Positions 8,001-60,100 of a stretch of DNA of 64,000 nucleotides are shown here, piece after piece. Position 1 is the stretch's first letter. Each line of letters opens with the position of its first letter. The translations under genes were made by a program, and so were the position numbers. The stretch is from Streptomyces humidus (GTDB lineage Bacteria; Actinomycetota; Actinomycetes; Streptomycetales; Streptomycetaceae), in contig NZ_BMTL01000005.1 of NCBI RefSeq assembly GCF_014649655.1, forward strand, positions 124,001 through 188,000. The letters are read 5' to 3'. The notes below the pieces were generated by a model. It saw only the letters and a program-made list of their open reading frames with translations, was not told the DNA's origin and made no database searches.

Positions 8001-11000
8001 CATCGGCGCCGCCCTGGGGGAGCGGCTCCCGGACACCCTCGTCTACGACCATCCCACCCCCGACGCCCTGATCCGCCACCTGAGCGGCGACGCGGCGTCC
8101 ACCCGCTTCGAAGCCGAGCCCGCGTCCCCCGTCCGTGCCGGTGAGGGGATCGCGGTGGTGGGGATGGCGTGCCGGTTGCCGGGTGGGGTGGTGTCGCCGG
8201 AGGGGTTGTGGGATCTGGTGTCGTCGGGTGGTGAGGGTGTGTCGGGGTTTCCGGTGGACCGGGGGTGGGATCTGGAGGCGTTGTTCGACGCGGATCCGGA
8301 GCGGCCGGGGACGTCGTACACGCGGTTCGGCGGGTTTCTGCACGATGCGGGTGAGTTCGATGCGGAGTTCTTCGGTATCTCGCCGCGTGAGGCGTTGGCG
8401 ATGGATCCGCAGCAGCGGGTGTTGCTGGAGTCGGTGTGGGAGGCGGTGGAGCGGGCCGGGATCGATCCGTCGTCGTTGCGGGGCAGCCGCACCGGCGTCT
8501 TCGCCGGGGTCTTCGGGTTCCGCGACCCCCACCTCGGCACGCCGTCCGACAGCTCCGAGGGACGCCGTCTGACGGGTGGTGCGGCGAGTGTGTTGTCGGG
8601 TCGGGTGAGTTATGCGTTGGGGTTGGAGGGTCCGGCGGTGACGGTGGACACGGCGTGTTCGTCGTCGTTGGTGGCGTTGCATCTGGCGGTGCAGTCGTTG
8701 CGGTCGGGGGAGTGTTCGCTGGCGGTGGTGGGTGGGGTGACGGTGATGTCGTCGCCGGGGACGTTCGTGGAGTTCTCGCGGCAGCGGGGGTTGTCGGTGG
8801 ATGGGCGGTGTCGGTCGTTCTCGGCGTCGGCGGACGGTACGGGCTGGTCGGAGGGTGTGGGTGTGCTGGTGTTGGAGCGGTTGTCGGATGCGCGGCGGGG
8901 GGGGCGTGGGGTGTCGGCGGTGGTGCGGGGTTCGGCGGTGAATCAGGACGGTGCGTCGAACGGGTTGACGGCGCCCAGTGGTCGGGCGCAGGAGCGGGTG
9001 ATGCGGGAGGCGTTGGCGGGGGCGGGGTTGGGTGCGGGGGAGGTGGATGTGGTGGAGGCGCATGGGACGGGGACGCGGTTGGGGGATCCGATCGAGGCGC
9101 GGGCGTTGTTGGCGGTGTATGGGCAGGGGCGTGAGCGGCCGTTGTGGTTGGGGTCGTTGAAGTCGAATGTGGGGCATACGCAGGCGGCTGCGGGTGTGTC
9201 GGGTGTGATCAAGATGGTGTTGGCGATGCGGCATGGGGTGTTGCCGCGGACGTTGCATGTGGAGGAGCCGACGCCGCATGTGGACTGGTCGGCCGGGCGG
9301 GTGGAGTTGCTGGTCGAGGCGCGGGAGTGGCCGGGCGGGGAGGGGCGGCCGCGTCGTGCGGGGGTGTCGTCGTTCGGGATCAGCGGCACCAACGCCCACG
9401 TCATCCTCGAAGAGTTCGCCCAGGAGGACGAAGCCGCGGAGCGGCCTGCGGACGCCGGGCCCGACGGCGCCGCCCTGTGGCCGCTCTCCGCCCGGTCCGA
9501 CGAAGCGCTGCGCGCTCAGGCGCGCAAGCTGCTGGCCCACCTGAAGGCCGGACCCCCGACGCGGCCGGCCGACGTCGGCCATGCGCTCGCCACCACCCGC
9601 GCCTCCTTCGAGCACCGCGCGGTCGTCGTCGGAGACGACCGGGACCGGATGCTCGCCGACCTGGAGGCGCTCGCGGACGGCAGCGAGTCCCCGCGCACGG
9701 TGCGGGGCACTCCCGTGCCGGGACGCCTCGCCTTCCTCTTCACCGGGCAGGGCAGCCAGCACGCCGGTATGGGCCGCGAACTGCACACGCGTTTCCCGGC
9801 GTTCGCCCACGCCCTCGACGAGGCGTTCGACGCCTTCGGCGATCGTCTGGGCCGCCCGCTGCGGGACGTCGTCCTCGCCGCGCCGGACTCGGCCGAGGCC
9901 GCGCTGCTGGACCGGACCGTCTTCACCCAGGCCGGCCTGTTCGCCTTCGAGGTCGCACTGTTCCGGCTGGTGGAGACCTTCGGCATCCGGCCGGACCGGC
10001 TCGCCGGACACTCCGTCGGCGAGATCGCCGCGGCCCACGCGGCCGGGGCGCTGACCCTCGCCGACGCGGCCGAACTCGTCGCGGAGCGCGGACGGTTGAT
10101 GGACGCCCTGCCCGGGGGCGGCGCCATGGTGTCCGTCCAGGCGGCCGAGGAGGAGGTCGCCGAACTGCTGGCCGCGACGGACGGGCGTGCCGGGATCGCC
10201 GCCGTCAACGGTCCCCTCTCCTGCGTGCTGTCCGGCGACGAGGACGCGGTCACGCACCTCGCCGACACGCTCGCGGCCCGCGGACGCCGGACCCGACGAC
10301 TGCGGGTGAGCCACGCCTTCCACTCGCACCGGATGGACCCCATGCTCGACGAGTTCGCCCGGGCCGCCGCCCGGCTGGACGTCACGGCGCCCGCCCTGCC
10401 GATCGTCTCCACCGTGACGGGGGCTCCCCTCGACCCGGCGGTGGCGCCGGCCCCCGAATACTGGGCTCGGCACGCCCGCCGGACCGTGCGGTTCGCGGAC
10501 GCGGTGCGCAGGCTGCGCGAGGACGGGGTGACCGCCTTCCTGGAGATCGGCCCCGACGCCGTGCTGACCGTCATGGGCCGCGACTGCCTGGCCGAGGACG
10601 GCGAAACGGCGGAGTTCGTCCCGCTGGTGCGGCGGGGACACTCCGAGGATCGGACCGTGTCCGAGGCGCTCGCACGGCTCCATGTGCGGGGTGTCGTCCC
10701 CGACTGGCCCAGCGTGTACGCCGTCCACCGGCCCCGGCGGACCGAGCTGCCCACCTACGCGTTCCAGCGCAGGCGCTACTGGGAGCACGCCGGCACGGCC
10801 CGCCCGGCGGACGCCACGGGCCTGGGCCTGGCAGCGGGCGGCCACCCCCTGCTGGGCGCCGCCGTACGCCCCGCCGGCTCCGACACGCTCGTCCTCACCG
10901 CCCGGCTGTCCTTGCTCACCCACCCCTGGCTCGCCGACCACACCGTGCTCGGCGGCGTGCTGTTCCCCGGCGCGGGGCTCGTCGAACTGGCCCTGCACGC

Positions 11001-13503
11001 CGGCCGGGAGACCGGCTGTCCGCAGCTGGAGGAGCTGACCCTGCGCACGCCCCTCGCCCTGCCCGACGACGGCGCCGTGGACCTGCAGATACAGGTGGCG
11101 GACGAGGACGCCGAAGGGCGGCGCCCGGTCACCGTGCACAGCCGTCCCGCCGGGCCGGACCCGGGCGCCGTATGGACCCTGCACGCCGCGGGGGTCGTCG
11201 CCCCGGCCGGACCCGCCCCGTCGGCGGACGCGGCCCTCGCCGGGCACTGGCCGCCGCCCGGCGCCGAACCCGTGGACCTGACCGGCCGTTACGAGACGCT
11301 GGCCGGGCAGGGCTTCGGATACGGTCCCGCGTTCCGCGGACTGCGCACCGCGTGGCGGCGCGGCACGGAGGTCTTCGCCGAACTGGAGGTGCCGGAACAA
11401 GCCGACGCCGACGGCTACGGGCTGCACCCCGCGCTCCTCGACGCCGCCCTGCACGCCGTCGAACTGGGGGCGCTGCCCGGGGACGGCGCCACGCGCCTGC
11501 CCTTCGCCTGGACCGGTGTGCGGCTGGCCCTCCCGGGGGCACGGGCCGCCCGGGTCCGGCTGGCCCCGGCAGGTCCCGACACGGTCACGCTGGACCTCGC
11601 CGACGCCACCGGACGGCGCGTCGCCTCGGTCGGCGCCCTGTCCCGGCGCCCGGTCGACGCCGGGCAGCTCACGGCCGGGCGGCGCGAACCGCTGCTGCGG
11701 ACCGCGTGGTCGCCGCTGCCCGCCTCCGCCTCCGCCCCGGCCCCCGCGAACGGCGAAGAACGTGAAGAACACGGAGAACGCGAAGAAACGGTGCGCCCCT
11801 CGTGCGCGATCGTCGGCGGGGCCGACTGGGCCGACGTGGACCTGCCCGTCCACGAGCACCTGGACGCCCTGGCCGCCGAACCGCCCGCGGTGGTCCTCAC
11901 GTACCTCGCCGCCGAGCCCGGAACGTCCGGGAGCGACCTGCCCGACCGGACCCGGGCCGCGGCCTCCCACGCCCTGACGGTGGTTCAGCAGTGGCTCGCG
12001 CAGGAGCGGTTCGCGGACTCTCGGCTGGTCGTCGTCACCCGGAACGCGGTCGCGGCCCGGCCCGACGAGGACGTGACCGACCTGGCGCACGCCCCGGTGT
12101 GGGGCCTGCTGCGGTCGGCGTGCACCGAGCACCCCGAGCGTTTCGCCCTGCTCGACCTCGACGCCGGCCCCCTCACCCGCCAGACCCTCACCGCGGTGCT
12201 CGCAGCGCCGTCCGACGAGTCCCAGCTCGCCGTCAGAGAAGGCGTGCTGTTCGCCCCGAGGGTGACGCGTGCCGCCGCCGCGCCCTCGCCCGCGCCCTGG
12301 CGCGCGGACGGCACCGTACTGATCACGGGCGCGACCGGCGCGCTGGGCGCCCGGGTCGCCCGCCACCTCGTCACCGCACACGGAGCACGTCACCTGCTGC
12401 TGGTCAGCCGCCGGGGCGAGGCCGCCCCCGGCGCCGCCGCGCTGCGCACGGACCTCACGGAACGGGGCGCCCGGGTGACGATCGCCGCCTGCGACCTCGC
12501 GGACCGCGCCGCGCTCGCCGGCCTGCTCGCGACCGTTCCGGCCGACCACCCGCTCACCGCCGTCGTCCACACGGCCGGCGTCCTGGACGACCGTGTCGTC
12601 GAGGTCCTGGACGACGTGCGGCTGGACGCCGTCCTGCGACCCAAGGCCGACGCGGCCTGGCACCTCCACGAACTCACCCGCGCCTTGGACCTGAACGCCT
12701 TCGTGGTCTTCTCCTCGGTCCAGGGGCTGCTCGGCGGCGCCGGACAGGCCAACTACGCCGCGGCCAACACCTTCCTCGACGCCCTGGCCCACCACCGCCG
12801 GGCACTGGGCCTGCCGGCCACCTCCCTGGCCTGGGGGCCCTGGGCGCAGGGCGGTATGGCGGACCAGCTCGGCCCGGCCGACCTGCGCCGGTTCACCCGG
12901 GCCGGCATCCGGCCCCTCGACCCCGAACAGGGACTGCGGTTCCTCGACGAGGCGCTCGCCCGCCCCGAACCGGTCCTGGTCCCGCTCGCCCTGGACACGG
13001 CCGCCCTGCGGGCGGCGGGCGCCGCGGCCCCGCCGCTGCTGCGCGGCCTCGTCCGCCCTCCGGCCACGACGCAACCGGCCGCCGGAGAGGCCGCCCAGGA
13101 TTCCGGGAGCTTCGCGGCCCGGCTGGCCGGCCTCGACCCCGAAGCCCGCAGGAAGGAACTGCTCAGCGTCGTGCGCGCCGGGACGGCAGCCGTGCTGAAC
13201 CACGAAGACGCCCGCGCGGTGGACGTCCGCCGTTCGTTCAAGGAACTCGGCGCCGACTCGCTCAGCGCGCTCGAACTGCGCAACCGGCTCGGCAGCGCGG
13301 TCGGCCTGCGCCTGTCGCCGACCGTCGTCTTCGACCACCCCAGCCCGGCCGCCCTGGCCGCCTGGCTCGAGGCGGAGCTGTGCCCGCCACAGGACGACGA
13401 GCCGTCGCCGCCGCCCGTCACGGGCGACACCGACGACGACCTGATCGACGCCATGGACGTGGCGGACCTCGTCCGCATGGCACGCCACGGCATCGAGCCC
13501 TGA
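5008..13503 (+). CDS. conA: Type I polyketide synthase ConA: loading module and module 1
   Basis: 2831 residues, starting at ATG 5008 with GGAAG 8 nt upstream. The N-terminus [10 protein letters not shown] leads directly into the KS. An in-frame ATG at 4822 would add only Arg/Pro-rich sequence. Domain order is KSQ-AT-ACP then KS-AT-DH-KR-ACP. The loading KS has Gln184 in place of the active-site Cys, so it decarboxylates malonyl-ACP to acetyl-ACP. Module 1 extends with malonyl and leaves a double bond, giving a crotonyl chain, the propenyl end (C26=C27) of concanamycin. The C-terminal tail [24 protein letters not shown] is a docking segment for ConB. conB follows after 22 nt. The second half of the KS1 DNA is shared almost exactly with conB. 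The symbol rests on the match of the whole assembly line to concanamycin. Confidence 0.9.
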   Translation: MPVEDGFRDGTDPRTAIAVTGYACRLPGAEGPEAFWRLLAEGRHAVTETPADRWDAEAVRTSSVPDAERARWGAFLDRVDLFDAAFFGISPREASAVDPQQRLVLELGWEALEHAGTVPGTLAGTDTGVFVGADADDYALLRARLGAGGITRHSSAGAQRSMIANRLSYVLGLRGPSQTVDSGQSSSLVAVHLACQSLRTGECTTALAGGVHLNLAPDSALVVAGSGALSPDGRSHTFDARANGYVRGEGGALVLLKTLEQALADGDPVRCVILGGAVNNAGGAGSGLAVPDAGAQREVITLAHRRAGTRPDDVQYVELHGTGTKVGDPVEAAALGAALGVPRTSGQPLAVGSAKTNVGHLEAAAGVVGLLKVILSLAHQALPPSLHHHTPSARLDDLGLAVQRRLTAWPAGDSPRVAGVSSFGMGGTNCHLVVADRHEPGTPAERPATRTPAASLPETHPPASDVHARPTAVHPPVPAPDPESGPDPASTPVPVPVVLSGRDEAALRQQAERMGRFLTEHPGSGPADLAPALATTRTHFGTRAAVVAADRADLLAGLDALAGATPAPRVVRGTARGGSVAFLFTGQGSQRPRMGAALYAAHPAFAEAFDEVCAHLDPLLDRPLRELVLGDTDELHRTQYTQPALFAFETALQRLFRHWGVRPDVVTGHSVGELAAAHAAGVLSLPDACALVAARGRLMQALPEGGAMVAVEASEAELLPDLVALTAHVSIAAVNGPRATVLSGDEEHVLAVAASWRERGRRTRRLKVSHAFHSPHMDAMLDDFRQVAESLAYHAPRTPVVSNLTGATATADELRTPDHWVRHARDAVRFLDGVRALPAHGVTVHLEIGPDAVLTPMARDCAGGDTAAVHVAATRADRGETEAFATALAELHVHGVPVDWGRLTDGRLAPRLDLPTYPFQRERYWLRGDRAPLPVPQTPLAAPAAPASRADRALDPDELVRRSVAVVLGHDSADRIPGDSTFRELGFSSLMGVELCELIGAALGERLPDTLVYDHPTPDALIRHLSGDAASTRFEAEPASPVRAGEGIAVVGMACRLPGGVVSPEGLWDLVSSGGEGVSGFPVDRGWDLEALFDADPERPGTSYTRFGGFLHDAGEFDAEFFGISPREALAMDPQQRVLLESVWEAVERAGIDPSSLRGSRTGVFAGVFGFRDPHLGTPSDSSEGRRLTGGAASVLSGRVSYALGLEGPAVTVDTACSSSLVALHLAVQSLRSGECSLAVVGGVTVMSSPGTFVEFSRQRGLSVDGRCRSFSASADGTGWSEGVGVLVLERLSDARRGGRGVSAVVRGSAVNQDGASNGLTAPSGRAQERVMREALAGAGLGAGEVDVVEAHGTGTRLGDPIEARALLAVYGQGRERPLWLGSLKSNVGHTQAAAGVSGVIKMVLAMRHGVLPRTLHVEEPTPHVDWSAGRVELLVEAREWPGGEGRPRRAGVSSFGISGTNAHVILEEFAQEDEAAERPADAGPDGAALWPLSARSDEALRAQARKLLAHLKAGPPTRPADVGHALATTRASFEHRAVVVGDDRDRMLADLEALADGSESPRTVRGTPVPGRLAFLFTGQGSQHAGMGRELHTRFPAFAHALDEAFDAFGDRLGRPLRDVVLAAPDSAEAALLDRTVFTQAGLFAFEVALFRLVETFGIRPDRLAGHSVGEIAAAHAAGALTLADAAELVAERGRLMDALPGGGAMVSVQAAEEEVAELLAATDGRAGIAAVNGPLSCVLSGDEDAVTHLADTLAARGRRTRRLRVSHAFHSHRMDPMLDEFARAAARLDVTAPALPIVSTVTGAPLDPAVAPAPEYWARHARRTVRFADAVRRLREDGVTAFLEIGPDAVLTVMGRDCLAEDGETAEFVPLVRRGHSEDRTVSEALARLHVRGVVPDWPSVYAVHRPRRTELPTYAFQRRRYWEHAGTARPADATGLGLAAGGHPLLGAAVRPAGSDTLVLTARLSLLTHPWLADHTVLGGVLFPGAGLVELALHAGRETGCPQLEELTLRTPLALPDDGAVDLQIQVADEDAEGRRPVTVHSRPAGPDPGAVWTLHAAGVVAPAGPAPSADAALAGHWPPPGAEPVDLTGRYETLAGQGFGYGPAFRGLRTAWRRGTEVFAELEVPEQADADGYGLHPALLDAALHAVELGALPGDGATRLPFAWTGVRLALPGARAARVRLAPAGPDTVTLDLADATGRRVASVGALSRRPVDAGQLTAGRREPLLRTAWSPLPASASAPAPANGEEREEHGEREETVRPSCAIVGGADWADVDLPVHEHLDALAAEPPAVVLTYLAAEPGTSGSDLPDRTRAAASHALTVVQQWLAQERFADSRLVVVTRNAVAARPDEDVTDLAHAPVWGLLRSACTEHPERFALLDLDAGPLTRQTLTAVLAAPSDESQLAVREGVLFAPRVTRAAAAPSPAPWRADGTVLITGATGALGARVARHLVTAHGARHLLLVSRRGEAAPGAAALRTDLTERGARVTIAACDLADRAALAGLLATVPADHPLTAVVHTAGVLDDRVVEVLDDVRLDAVLRPKADAAWHLHELTRALDLNAFVVFSSVQGLLGGAGQANYAAANTFLDALAHHRRALGLPATSLAWGPWAQGGMADQLGPADLRRFTRAGIRPLDPEQGLRFLDEALARPEPVLVPLALDTAALRAAGAAAPPLLRGLVRPPATTQPAAGEAAQDSGSFAARLAGLDPEARRKELLSVVRAGTAAVLNHEDARAVDVRRSFKELGADSLSALELRNRLGSAVGLRLSPTVVFDHPSPAALAAWLEAELCPPQDDEPSPPPVTGDTDDDLIDAMDVADLVRMARHGIEP
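5050..8090 (+). other. Loading module: KSQ-AT(malonyl)-ACP
   Basis: KSQ spans about 5050-6310, with VDSGQSSSL placing CAG (Gln) at 5557-5559 where extending KSs have TGC/TGT. The later His motifs (HGTGT at 5965, GHLEAAAG) are intact, as needed for decarboxylation. The AT (about 6745-7790) has GHSVG (Ser codon 7015-7017) and HAFH at 7315-7326, both typical of malonyl specificity. The KS-AT linker (about 6320-6500) is unusually long and Pro-rich. The ACP attachment Ser is at 7972-7974 in GFSSLM; the Asp normally before this Ser is itself a Ser. Predicted starter: acetyl. Confidence 0.9.
8133..9413 (+). repeat. 1281-bp direct repeat, copy 1 (KS1 of conA)
   Basis: Matches 13624-14904 at a constant offset of 5491 bp. 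I find only three mismatches, clustered near the 3' end (at 9234, 9237 and about 9294), all silent, so KS1 and KS2 are identical proteins over this span. Both edges are sharp: the sequences are unrelated one base outside. Most of the repeat uses G- or T-ending codons (TTG, GGT, GTG), unlike the C-ending codons of neighbouring domains. A patch at about 8478-8570 has normal codon use. Confidence 0.95.
8142..13380 (+). other. Module 1: KS-AT(malonyl)-DH-KR-ACP
   Basis: KS Cys codon 8656-8658 (DTACSSS). AT Ser 10012-10014 (GHSVG) and HAFH 10312-10323 indicate malonyl. The DH has [10 protein letters not shown] with His at 10939-10941 and the partner Asp at 11440-11442 (LLDAALHA). The KR has its NADPH motif near 12325, the LDD signature of B-type KRs, and Tyr at 12754-12756 (NYAAAN). 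The ACP Ser is at 13258-13260 in GADSL instead of GFDSL. A short Glu/Arg-rich, locally A-rich linker (about 11755-11790) joins DH and KR. Product state: trans-type enoyl (C26=C27). Confidence 0.9.
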
Positions 13504-13525
13504 CCAGGACCGGGAGAGGGAAGCC

Positions 13526-27568
<14,043 letters not shown>

Positions 27569-27582
27569 GGAGCAGAGTGACC

Positions 27583-42477
<14,895 letters not shown>

Positions 42478-42538
42478 CCGGCCGACCCGCATCCGCGACC
42501 CCGCGACCCCCCGCCCCCTGCGCGAAGGACGGTGCCCA

Positions 42539-54151
<11,613 letters not shown>

Positions 54152-54197
54152 CGCCCCGGATCCACGTACCACTGCTTCCAGAAGGCGAGGATGCCCA

Positions 54198-57100
54198 GTG
54201 AGCGAGCACAACGAGCAGCGTCTGCGCGACTACCTCAACCGCGTCACCATCGACCTCCAGCAGACCCGCAAGCGGCTGCGCGAGGCCGAGGAACAACGCC
54301 ATGAGCCCATCGCGATCACCGCGATGAGCTGCCACTTCCCCGGCGGGGTGCGCAGCCCCGAGGACCTGTGGGCGCTGGTCGCCGCCGGCCGGGACACCAT
54401 CGGCGCGATGCCGGCCGACCGGGGCTGGGAGGTCGGCGCGCTGTCCTCCTCCGGAGTGCCCGTGCAGGGCGCCTTCCTCGACGACCCGGCCGGCTTCGAC
54501 CCGGGCTTCTTCGGCATATCGCCGCGCGAGGCCCTCGCCATGGACCCGCAGCAGCGGCTGATGCTGCAGTCCTGCTGGGAGGCGGTCGAGCGGGCCGGCA
54601 TCGACCCCGTGACACTGCGCGGCAGCCGCACCGGCGTGTTCGCCGCCTCCATCGACCAGGGCTACATGTCGCTGGCCGACGGCGCGCCCGAGGCGGTCCG
54701 GGGCTTCCTGATGACCGGCAACGCCGTCAGCGTCATGTCCGGCCGGGTGTCGTACGTCATGGGCCTGGAGGGCCCCTCGGTCACCGTCGACACCGCCTGC
54801 TCCGCCTCCCTCGTCGCCCTGCACCTCGCGGCCCACTCCCTGCGCAACGACGAGTGCGCGATGGCGCTCGTCGGCGGCGTCAACGTCATGGCCCTGCCCG
54901 GGGCGTTCGTCGAGATCGCCCGGCAGGGCGGCCTCGCCGCCGACGGCCGCAGCAAGCCCTTCGCCGCGGCCGCCGACGGCACCGGCTGGGGCGAGGGCGT
55001 CGCCGTCCTCCTCGTCGAACGCCTCCGTGACGCCCGGGCCGCCGGCCGGCCCGTCCTCGCCGTGCTGCGCGGCAGCGCCATCAACCAGGACGGCGCCAGC
55101 AACGGCCTCACCGCCCCCAACGGGCCCTCCCAGCAACGGGTCATACGGGCCGCCCTCAAGGACGCGGGCCTGACCCCGGCCGACGTCGACGTCGTCGAGG
55201 CCCACGGCACCGGCACCCGGCTCGGCGACCCCATCGAGGCAGACGCCCTGCTCGCCGCCTACGGGCGGGAACGCCCCCGGGAGCGGCCGCTGTGGCTCGG
55301 CTCCGTCAAGTCGAACATCGGCCACACCCAGGCCGCCGCAGGTCTGGCCGGCGTCATCAAGATGGTCATGGCGATCCGGCACGGCGTCCTGCCCCCCACC
55401 CTGCACGTGGACGCCCCCACCCCGCACGTCGACTGGAGCTCCGGCGCCGTCCGGCTGCTCACCGAGGCCCGCGACTGGACGGGCGCCGGGGCGCCGCGCC
55501 GCGCGGGCGTGTCCTCGTTCGGCATGAGCGGCACCAACGCCCACGTCATCGTCGAGCAGGCGCCGGACGCCGACATCGACACCGACGCCGAAGCCGCCCC
55601 GGACGCGAGCGGCGTCCCCGTCGCCTGGCCGCTGGCCGCCCGCACCCCCGACGCGCTGCGCGACCAGGCCGTCCGCCTCGCCGCCCGGATCAGCGGCCCC
55701 GAGACGGACACGGCCCGCCCCGCCGACATCGGCCACTCCCTGGCCACCACCCGCTCCGCCTTCGAACACCGGGCCGTGATCGTCGCCGACGACACGGAGG
55801 GGTTCCGCCGCGGCCTCGCCGCCGTGGCCGCCGGCGGCAGCGCCCCCGAGGCCGTCGTGGGCCGCACCGGCGCGGGCGACGGCAAGACGGTGTTCGTCTT
55901 CCCGGGCCAGGGCGGCCAGTGGGAGGGCATGGCCCGCGCCCTCCTGACCGAGTCACCGGTGTTCGCCGCCCGCATGGCCGAGTGCGAGCAGGCCCTCGCC
56001 CCCCACCTGGACTGGTCGCTGTCGGCCGTCGTCCGCGGCGAGCCCGACGCCCCGAGCCTGCGGCGCATCGACGTCGTCCAGCCAGTCCTGTTCGCCGTGA
56101 TGGTCTCCCTGGCCGCGCTGTGGCAGGCGTACGGCGTCGAACCGGACGCCGTCGTCGGCCACTCCCAGGGCGAGATCGCGGCCGCCTACGTGGCGGGCGC
56201 CCTGTCCCTGGAGGACGCCGCCCGGATCGTCGCCGTCCGAAGCCGCGCCCAGCGCGAGCTGTCCGGCACCGGGGGCATGGCCTCCGTCGCGCTGCCCGCC
56301 GACGCCCTGCGCGAGCGGCTGCGCCCCTTCGACGGCCTGTCCGTCGCCGCCGTCAACGGCCCCGCCTCCGCCGTCGTCGCGGGCGATCCCGCGGCCCTGG
56401 AGGAGTTCCTGACGGGCTGCGAGAGCGACGGGACACGGGTGCGGCGCGTCGCCGCCGACGTCGCCGGCCACTCCGCCCACATGGACCCGCTGCGCGAGGG
56501 CGTCCTCGCCGCCCTCGCCCCGGTGCGGCCGCGCGCCGCACGCGTCCCGTTCTGCTCCACGGTCACCGGCACGCTGCTCGACACCGCCGCCCTGGACGCC
56601 GCCTACTGGTTCGCCAACATGCGGCAGACGGTCGACTTCGACACCGCCGTGCGGACCCTGGCCGGGCAGGAGCACACGGTCTTCCTGGAGATCAGCCCGC
56701 ACCCGGTCCTCACCGTCCCGACCCAGGACATCGTCGACGACCTCACGGACCCCGACGCCGCCGTCCCCGCCCCGCCCGCCCTCGTCACCGGCACCCTGCG
56801 CCGCGACGAGGGCGGACTGCGCCGGATGCTCACCGCTCTCGCCGAACTGCACACGGCGGGCGTCCGGGTGGACTGGCGGGCCGTGTACGAGGGCCACCGG
56901 CCCCGACGGGTCGACCTGCCCACCTACGCCTTCCAGAACCGGCGCTTCTGGCTCGAACCGGAAACCGGCGCAGCCGCCGGCGCCGTCGCGGAGGACCCCG
57001 CCGACGCCGCCTTCTGGGCCGCGGTCGAGCGTGAGGACGTCCCCGCCGTCGCCGCCACCCTCGGCGTCGCGGCCGACACCTGGAGCGACGTCGCGCCCGC

Positions 57101-60100
57101 CCTCGCCGACTGGCGCCGACGCCGCCGCGACCGCTCCGTGCTGGACCGCTGGCGCTACCACGTCACCTGGCAGCGGCACACCGTGCCGCCCGCCGCACCC
57201 CTGCACGGCGTCTGGCCGGTGCTCGTCCCCGAGGGCCGCGCCGACGACGCCGTCGTGACCCGGGCCGTGGACGCGCTGCGCCGGCGGGGCGCCGAACCCC
57301 GCCTCGTGACCCTGGACGCCTCCCACACCGACCGGAGCCGGCTCGCCGGGGAACTGCGCCCCCTCCTGGCCGACGCACCGGCCGGATTCCTCTCCCTGCT
57401 GGCCCTCGACGAGCGCCCCCACCCCGGTCTGCCCGCCCTGCCCACGGGCCTGGCCCTGACCACCGCCCTGCTCCAGGTGCTGGACGAGGCCGCGACCGCG
57501 GCCCGCCTGTGGTGCGCCACGACCGGCGCCGTCGCGGTCCGCACGGGCGAGCCCGTGCCCCACCCCGCACAGGCCCTGGTATGGGGCCTCGGCCGCACCG
57601 CCGCCCTCGAACACCCCGGCCTGTGGGGCGGGTTGGTCGACCTGCCGGACACCTGCGACGAACCCGCGGCCCTGCGCCTCGCCGACGTCCTCGCCGGCGC
57701 CGACGAGGAGGACCAGCTGGCCGTGCGCCCCTCCGGCGTCCACGTCCGGCGGCTCGAACGCGCACCCGCCGGCGGCGACACGCCGCAGCCCTGGCAGCCC
57801 CGGGGCACCGTGCTCGTCACCGGCGGCACCGGCGGCCTCGGCGCACACGCCGCACGCCGGCTCGCCGACGGCGGCGCCGAGCACCTCGTCCTCGTCGGCC
57901 GACGCGGCGCCGACGCGCCCGGCGCCGGGGAACTGGCCGCCGAACTCACCGCACTCGGCGTCGGCGTCACCCTCGCGGCCTGTGACATCACCGACCGCCG
58001 GGCCCTGTCCGACCTGGCCGACCGGCTCGCCGCCGAGAACCACCGCGTCGACGCCGTCCTGCACACCGCCGCGGCCGCCCAGCTGCTGTCGCTGCGCGAG
58101 GAGAGCCCGGAGACGATGAACGCCACCCTGGCCGCCAAGGTCCAGGGCGCGGCCAACCTCGACGCGGTGTTCGCCGACGCCGACCTGGACGCGTTCGTCC
58201 TGTACTCCTCCGTCTCGGGCACCTGGGGGAGCGCCGACCACGCCGCCTACGCCGCGGGCAACGCCTACCTCGACGCCCTCGCCGGCCACCGCCGCGGACG
58301 TGGCCTGAAGGCCACCTCGATCGTGTGGGGCATCTGGAGCGCCGAGGGCGGCGGCCTGGCCACCGGCGACCTGGAACGGCAACTGCTCCAGCGGGGCATC
58401 CCGTTCATGGACCCGCGCCTCGCCGTCGCCGGACTCCAGCGGGCCCTGGACGACGACGAGACCGTGGTCGTGGTCGCCGACGTCGACTGGGCGCGCTTCG
58501 TGCCCGTCTTCACCTCCGTGCGCCCCAGCCCCCTCATCGCCTCCCTGCCCGACGTCCGCGCGCTCGCCGCCGCCGAGGAACCCGCCGCCGACGACCCCGC
58601 CGACGGCGCGTCCGGCCTGCGCCGCAGCCTGGCCGGCCTGCCCGAGCCCGAGGTCCGGCGCACCCTGCTGGAACTCGTCCGCACCCACGCGAGCGCCGTC
58701 CTCGGCCACGACAGCGTCGACGCGGTCCTGCCCGACCGGGCCTTCCGCGAGCTGGGCTTCGACTCCCTCATCGCCGTCGAGATGCGCAACCGGCTCAACA
58801 CGGCCACCGGCCTGCGGCTGCGCGCCACGGTCGTCTTCGACTACTCCACCGCCGCGCTGCTCGCCGAGCACCTGCGGACCGAACTCCTCGGCGGAGCCCC
58901 GCCTCCGGCGGCCGAACCCGGCGCCGGGGCCGGCGCCGCACCCGACGAGCCCATCGCCGTCGTCGCCATGAGCTGCCGCTTCCCCGGCGGCATCGACACC
59001 CCCGAACGGCTGTGGCAGCTGCTCCAGGACGGCGGCGAGGTGCTGTCGGGCATGCCCGCCGACCGCGGCTGGCCCCTGGAGCGCCTCTACCACCCCGACC
59101 CCGACCACCAGGGCACCTCCTACGTGCGCGACGGCAGCTTCCTGCACGACGCGGGCGACTTCGACCCCGCCTTCTTCGGGATCTCCCCGCGCGAGGCCGT
59201 CGCCATGGACCCCCAGCAGCGGCTGCTGCTGGAGACCTCCTGGGAGGCTGTGGAGCGCGCCGGCATCGAACCGGGCACCCTGCGCACCACCCGCACCGGC
59301 GTCTTCGTCGGCCTCAACTACCAGGACTACACCTCCCTCGCGGGCGCCTCCCCGGAGGGCGGCGAGGGCCACCTGGTCGCCGGGGGAGCGGCGAGCGTCG
59401 TCTCCGGCCGCGTCGCCTACACCCTCGGCCTGGAGGGCCCGGCGGTCACCGTCGACACCGCCTGCTCCTCCTCCCTCGTCGCCATCCACCTCGCGGCCCA
59501 GGGACTGCGCGGCGGCGACTGCTCGCTCGCGCTGGCCGGCGGCGTGGCCGTGATGGCCACCCCGGGCGTCTTCGTCGGCTTCTCCCGGCAGCGCGGCCTC
59601 GCCGCCGACGGCCGCTGCAAGGCCTTCGGCGCCGGAGCGGACGGCATGGGCCTCGCCGAGGGCGCCGGAGTGGTCCTCCTCGAACGCCTCTCGGACGCCC
59701 GCCGCAACGGCCACCCCGTCCTCGCGGTGCTGCGCGGCTCGGCCGTCAACCAGGACGGCGCCAGCAACGGCCTGTCCGCCCCCAACGGCCTCGCCCAGCA
59801 ACGCGTCATCCGCCAGGCCCTGGCCAACGCCCGGGTCACGGCGGCCGACGTCGACGTCGTCGAGACCCACGGCACCGGCACCACACTCGGCGACCCCATC
59901 GAGGCGGACGCCCTGCTCGCCACCTACGGCCAGGAACGCCCGCACGGACGGCCCCTGTGGATCGGCGCGCTCAAGTCGAACATCGGCCACACCCAGGCCG
60001 CGTCCGGCGTCGCCGGCGTCATCAAGACCGTCCTCGCCCTGAACCACGGCGTCCTGCCCCGCACCCTGCACGCCGACGAGCCCTCCCCGCACGTCGACTG

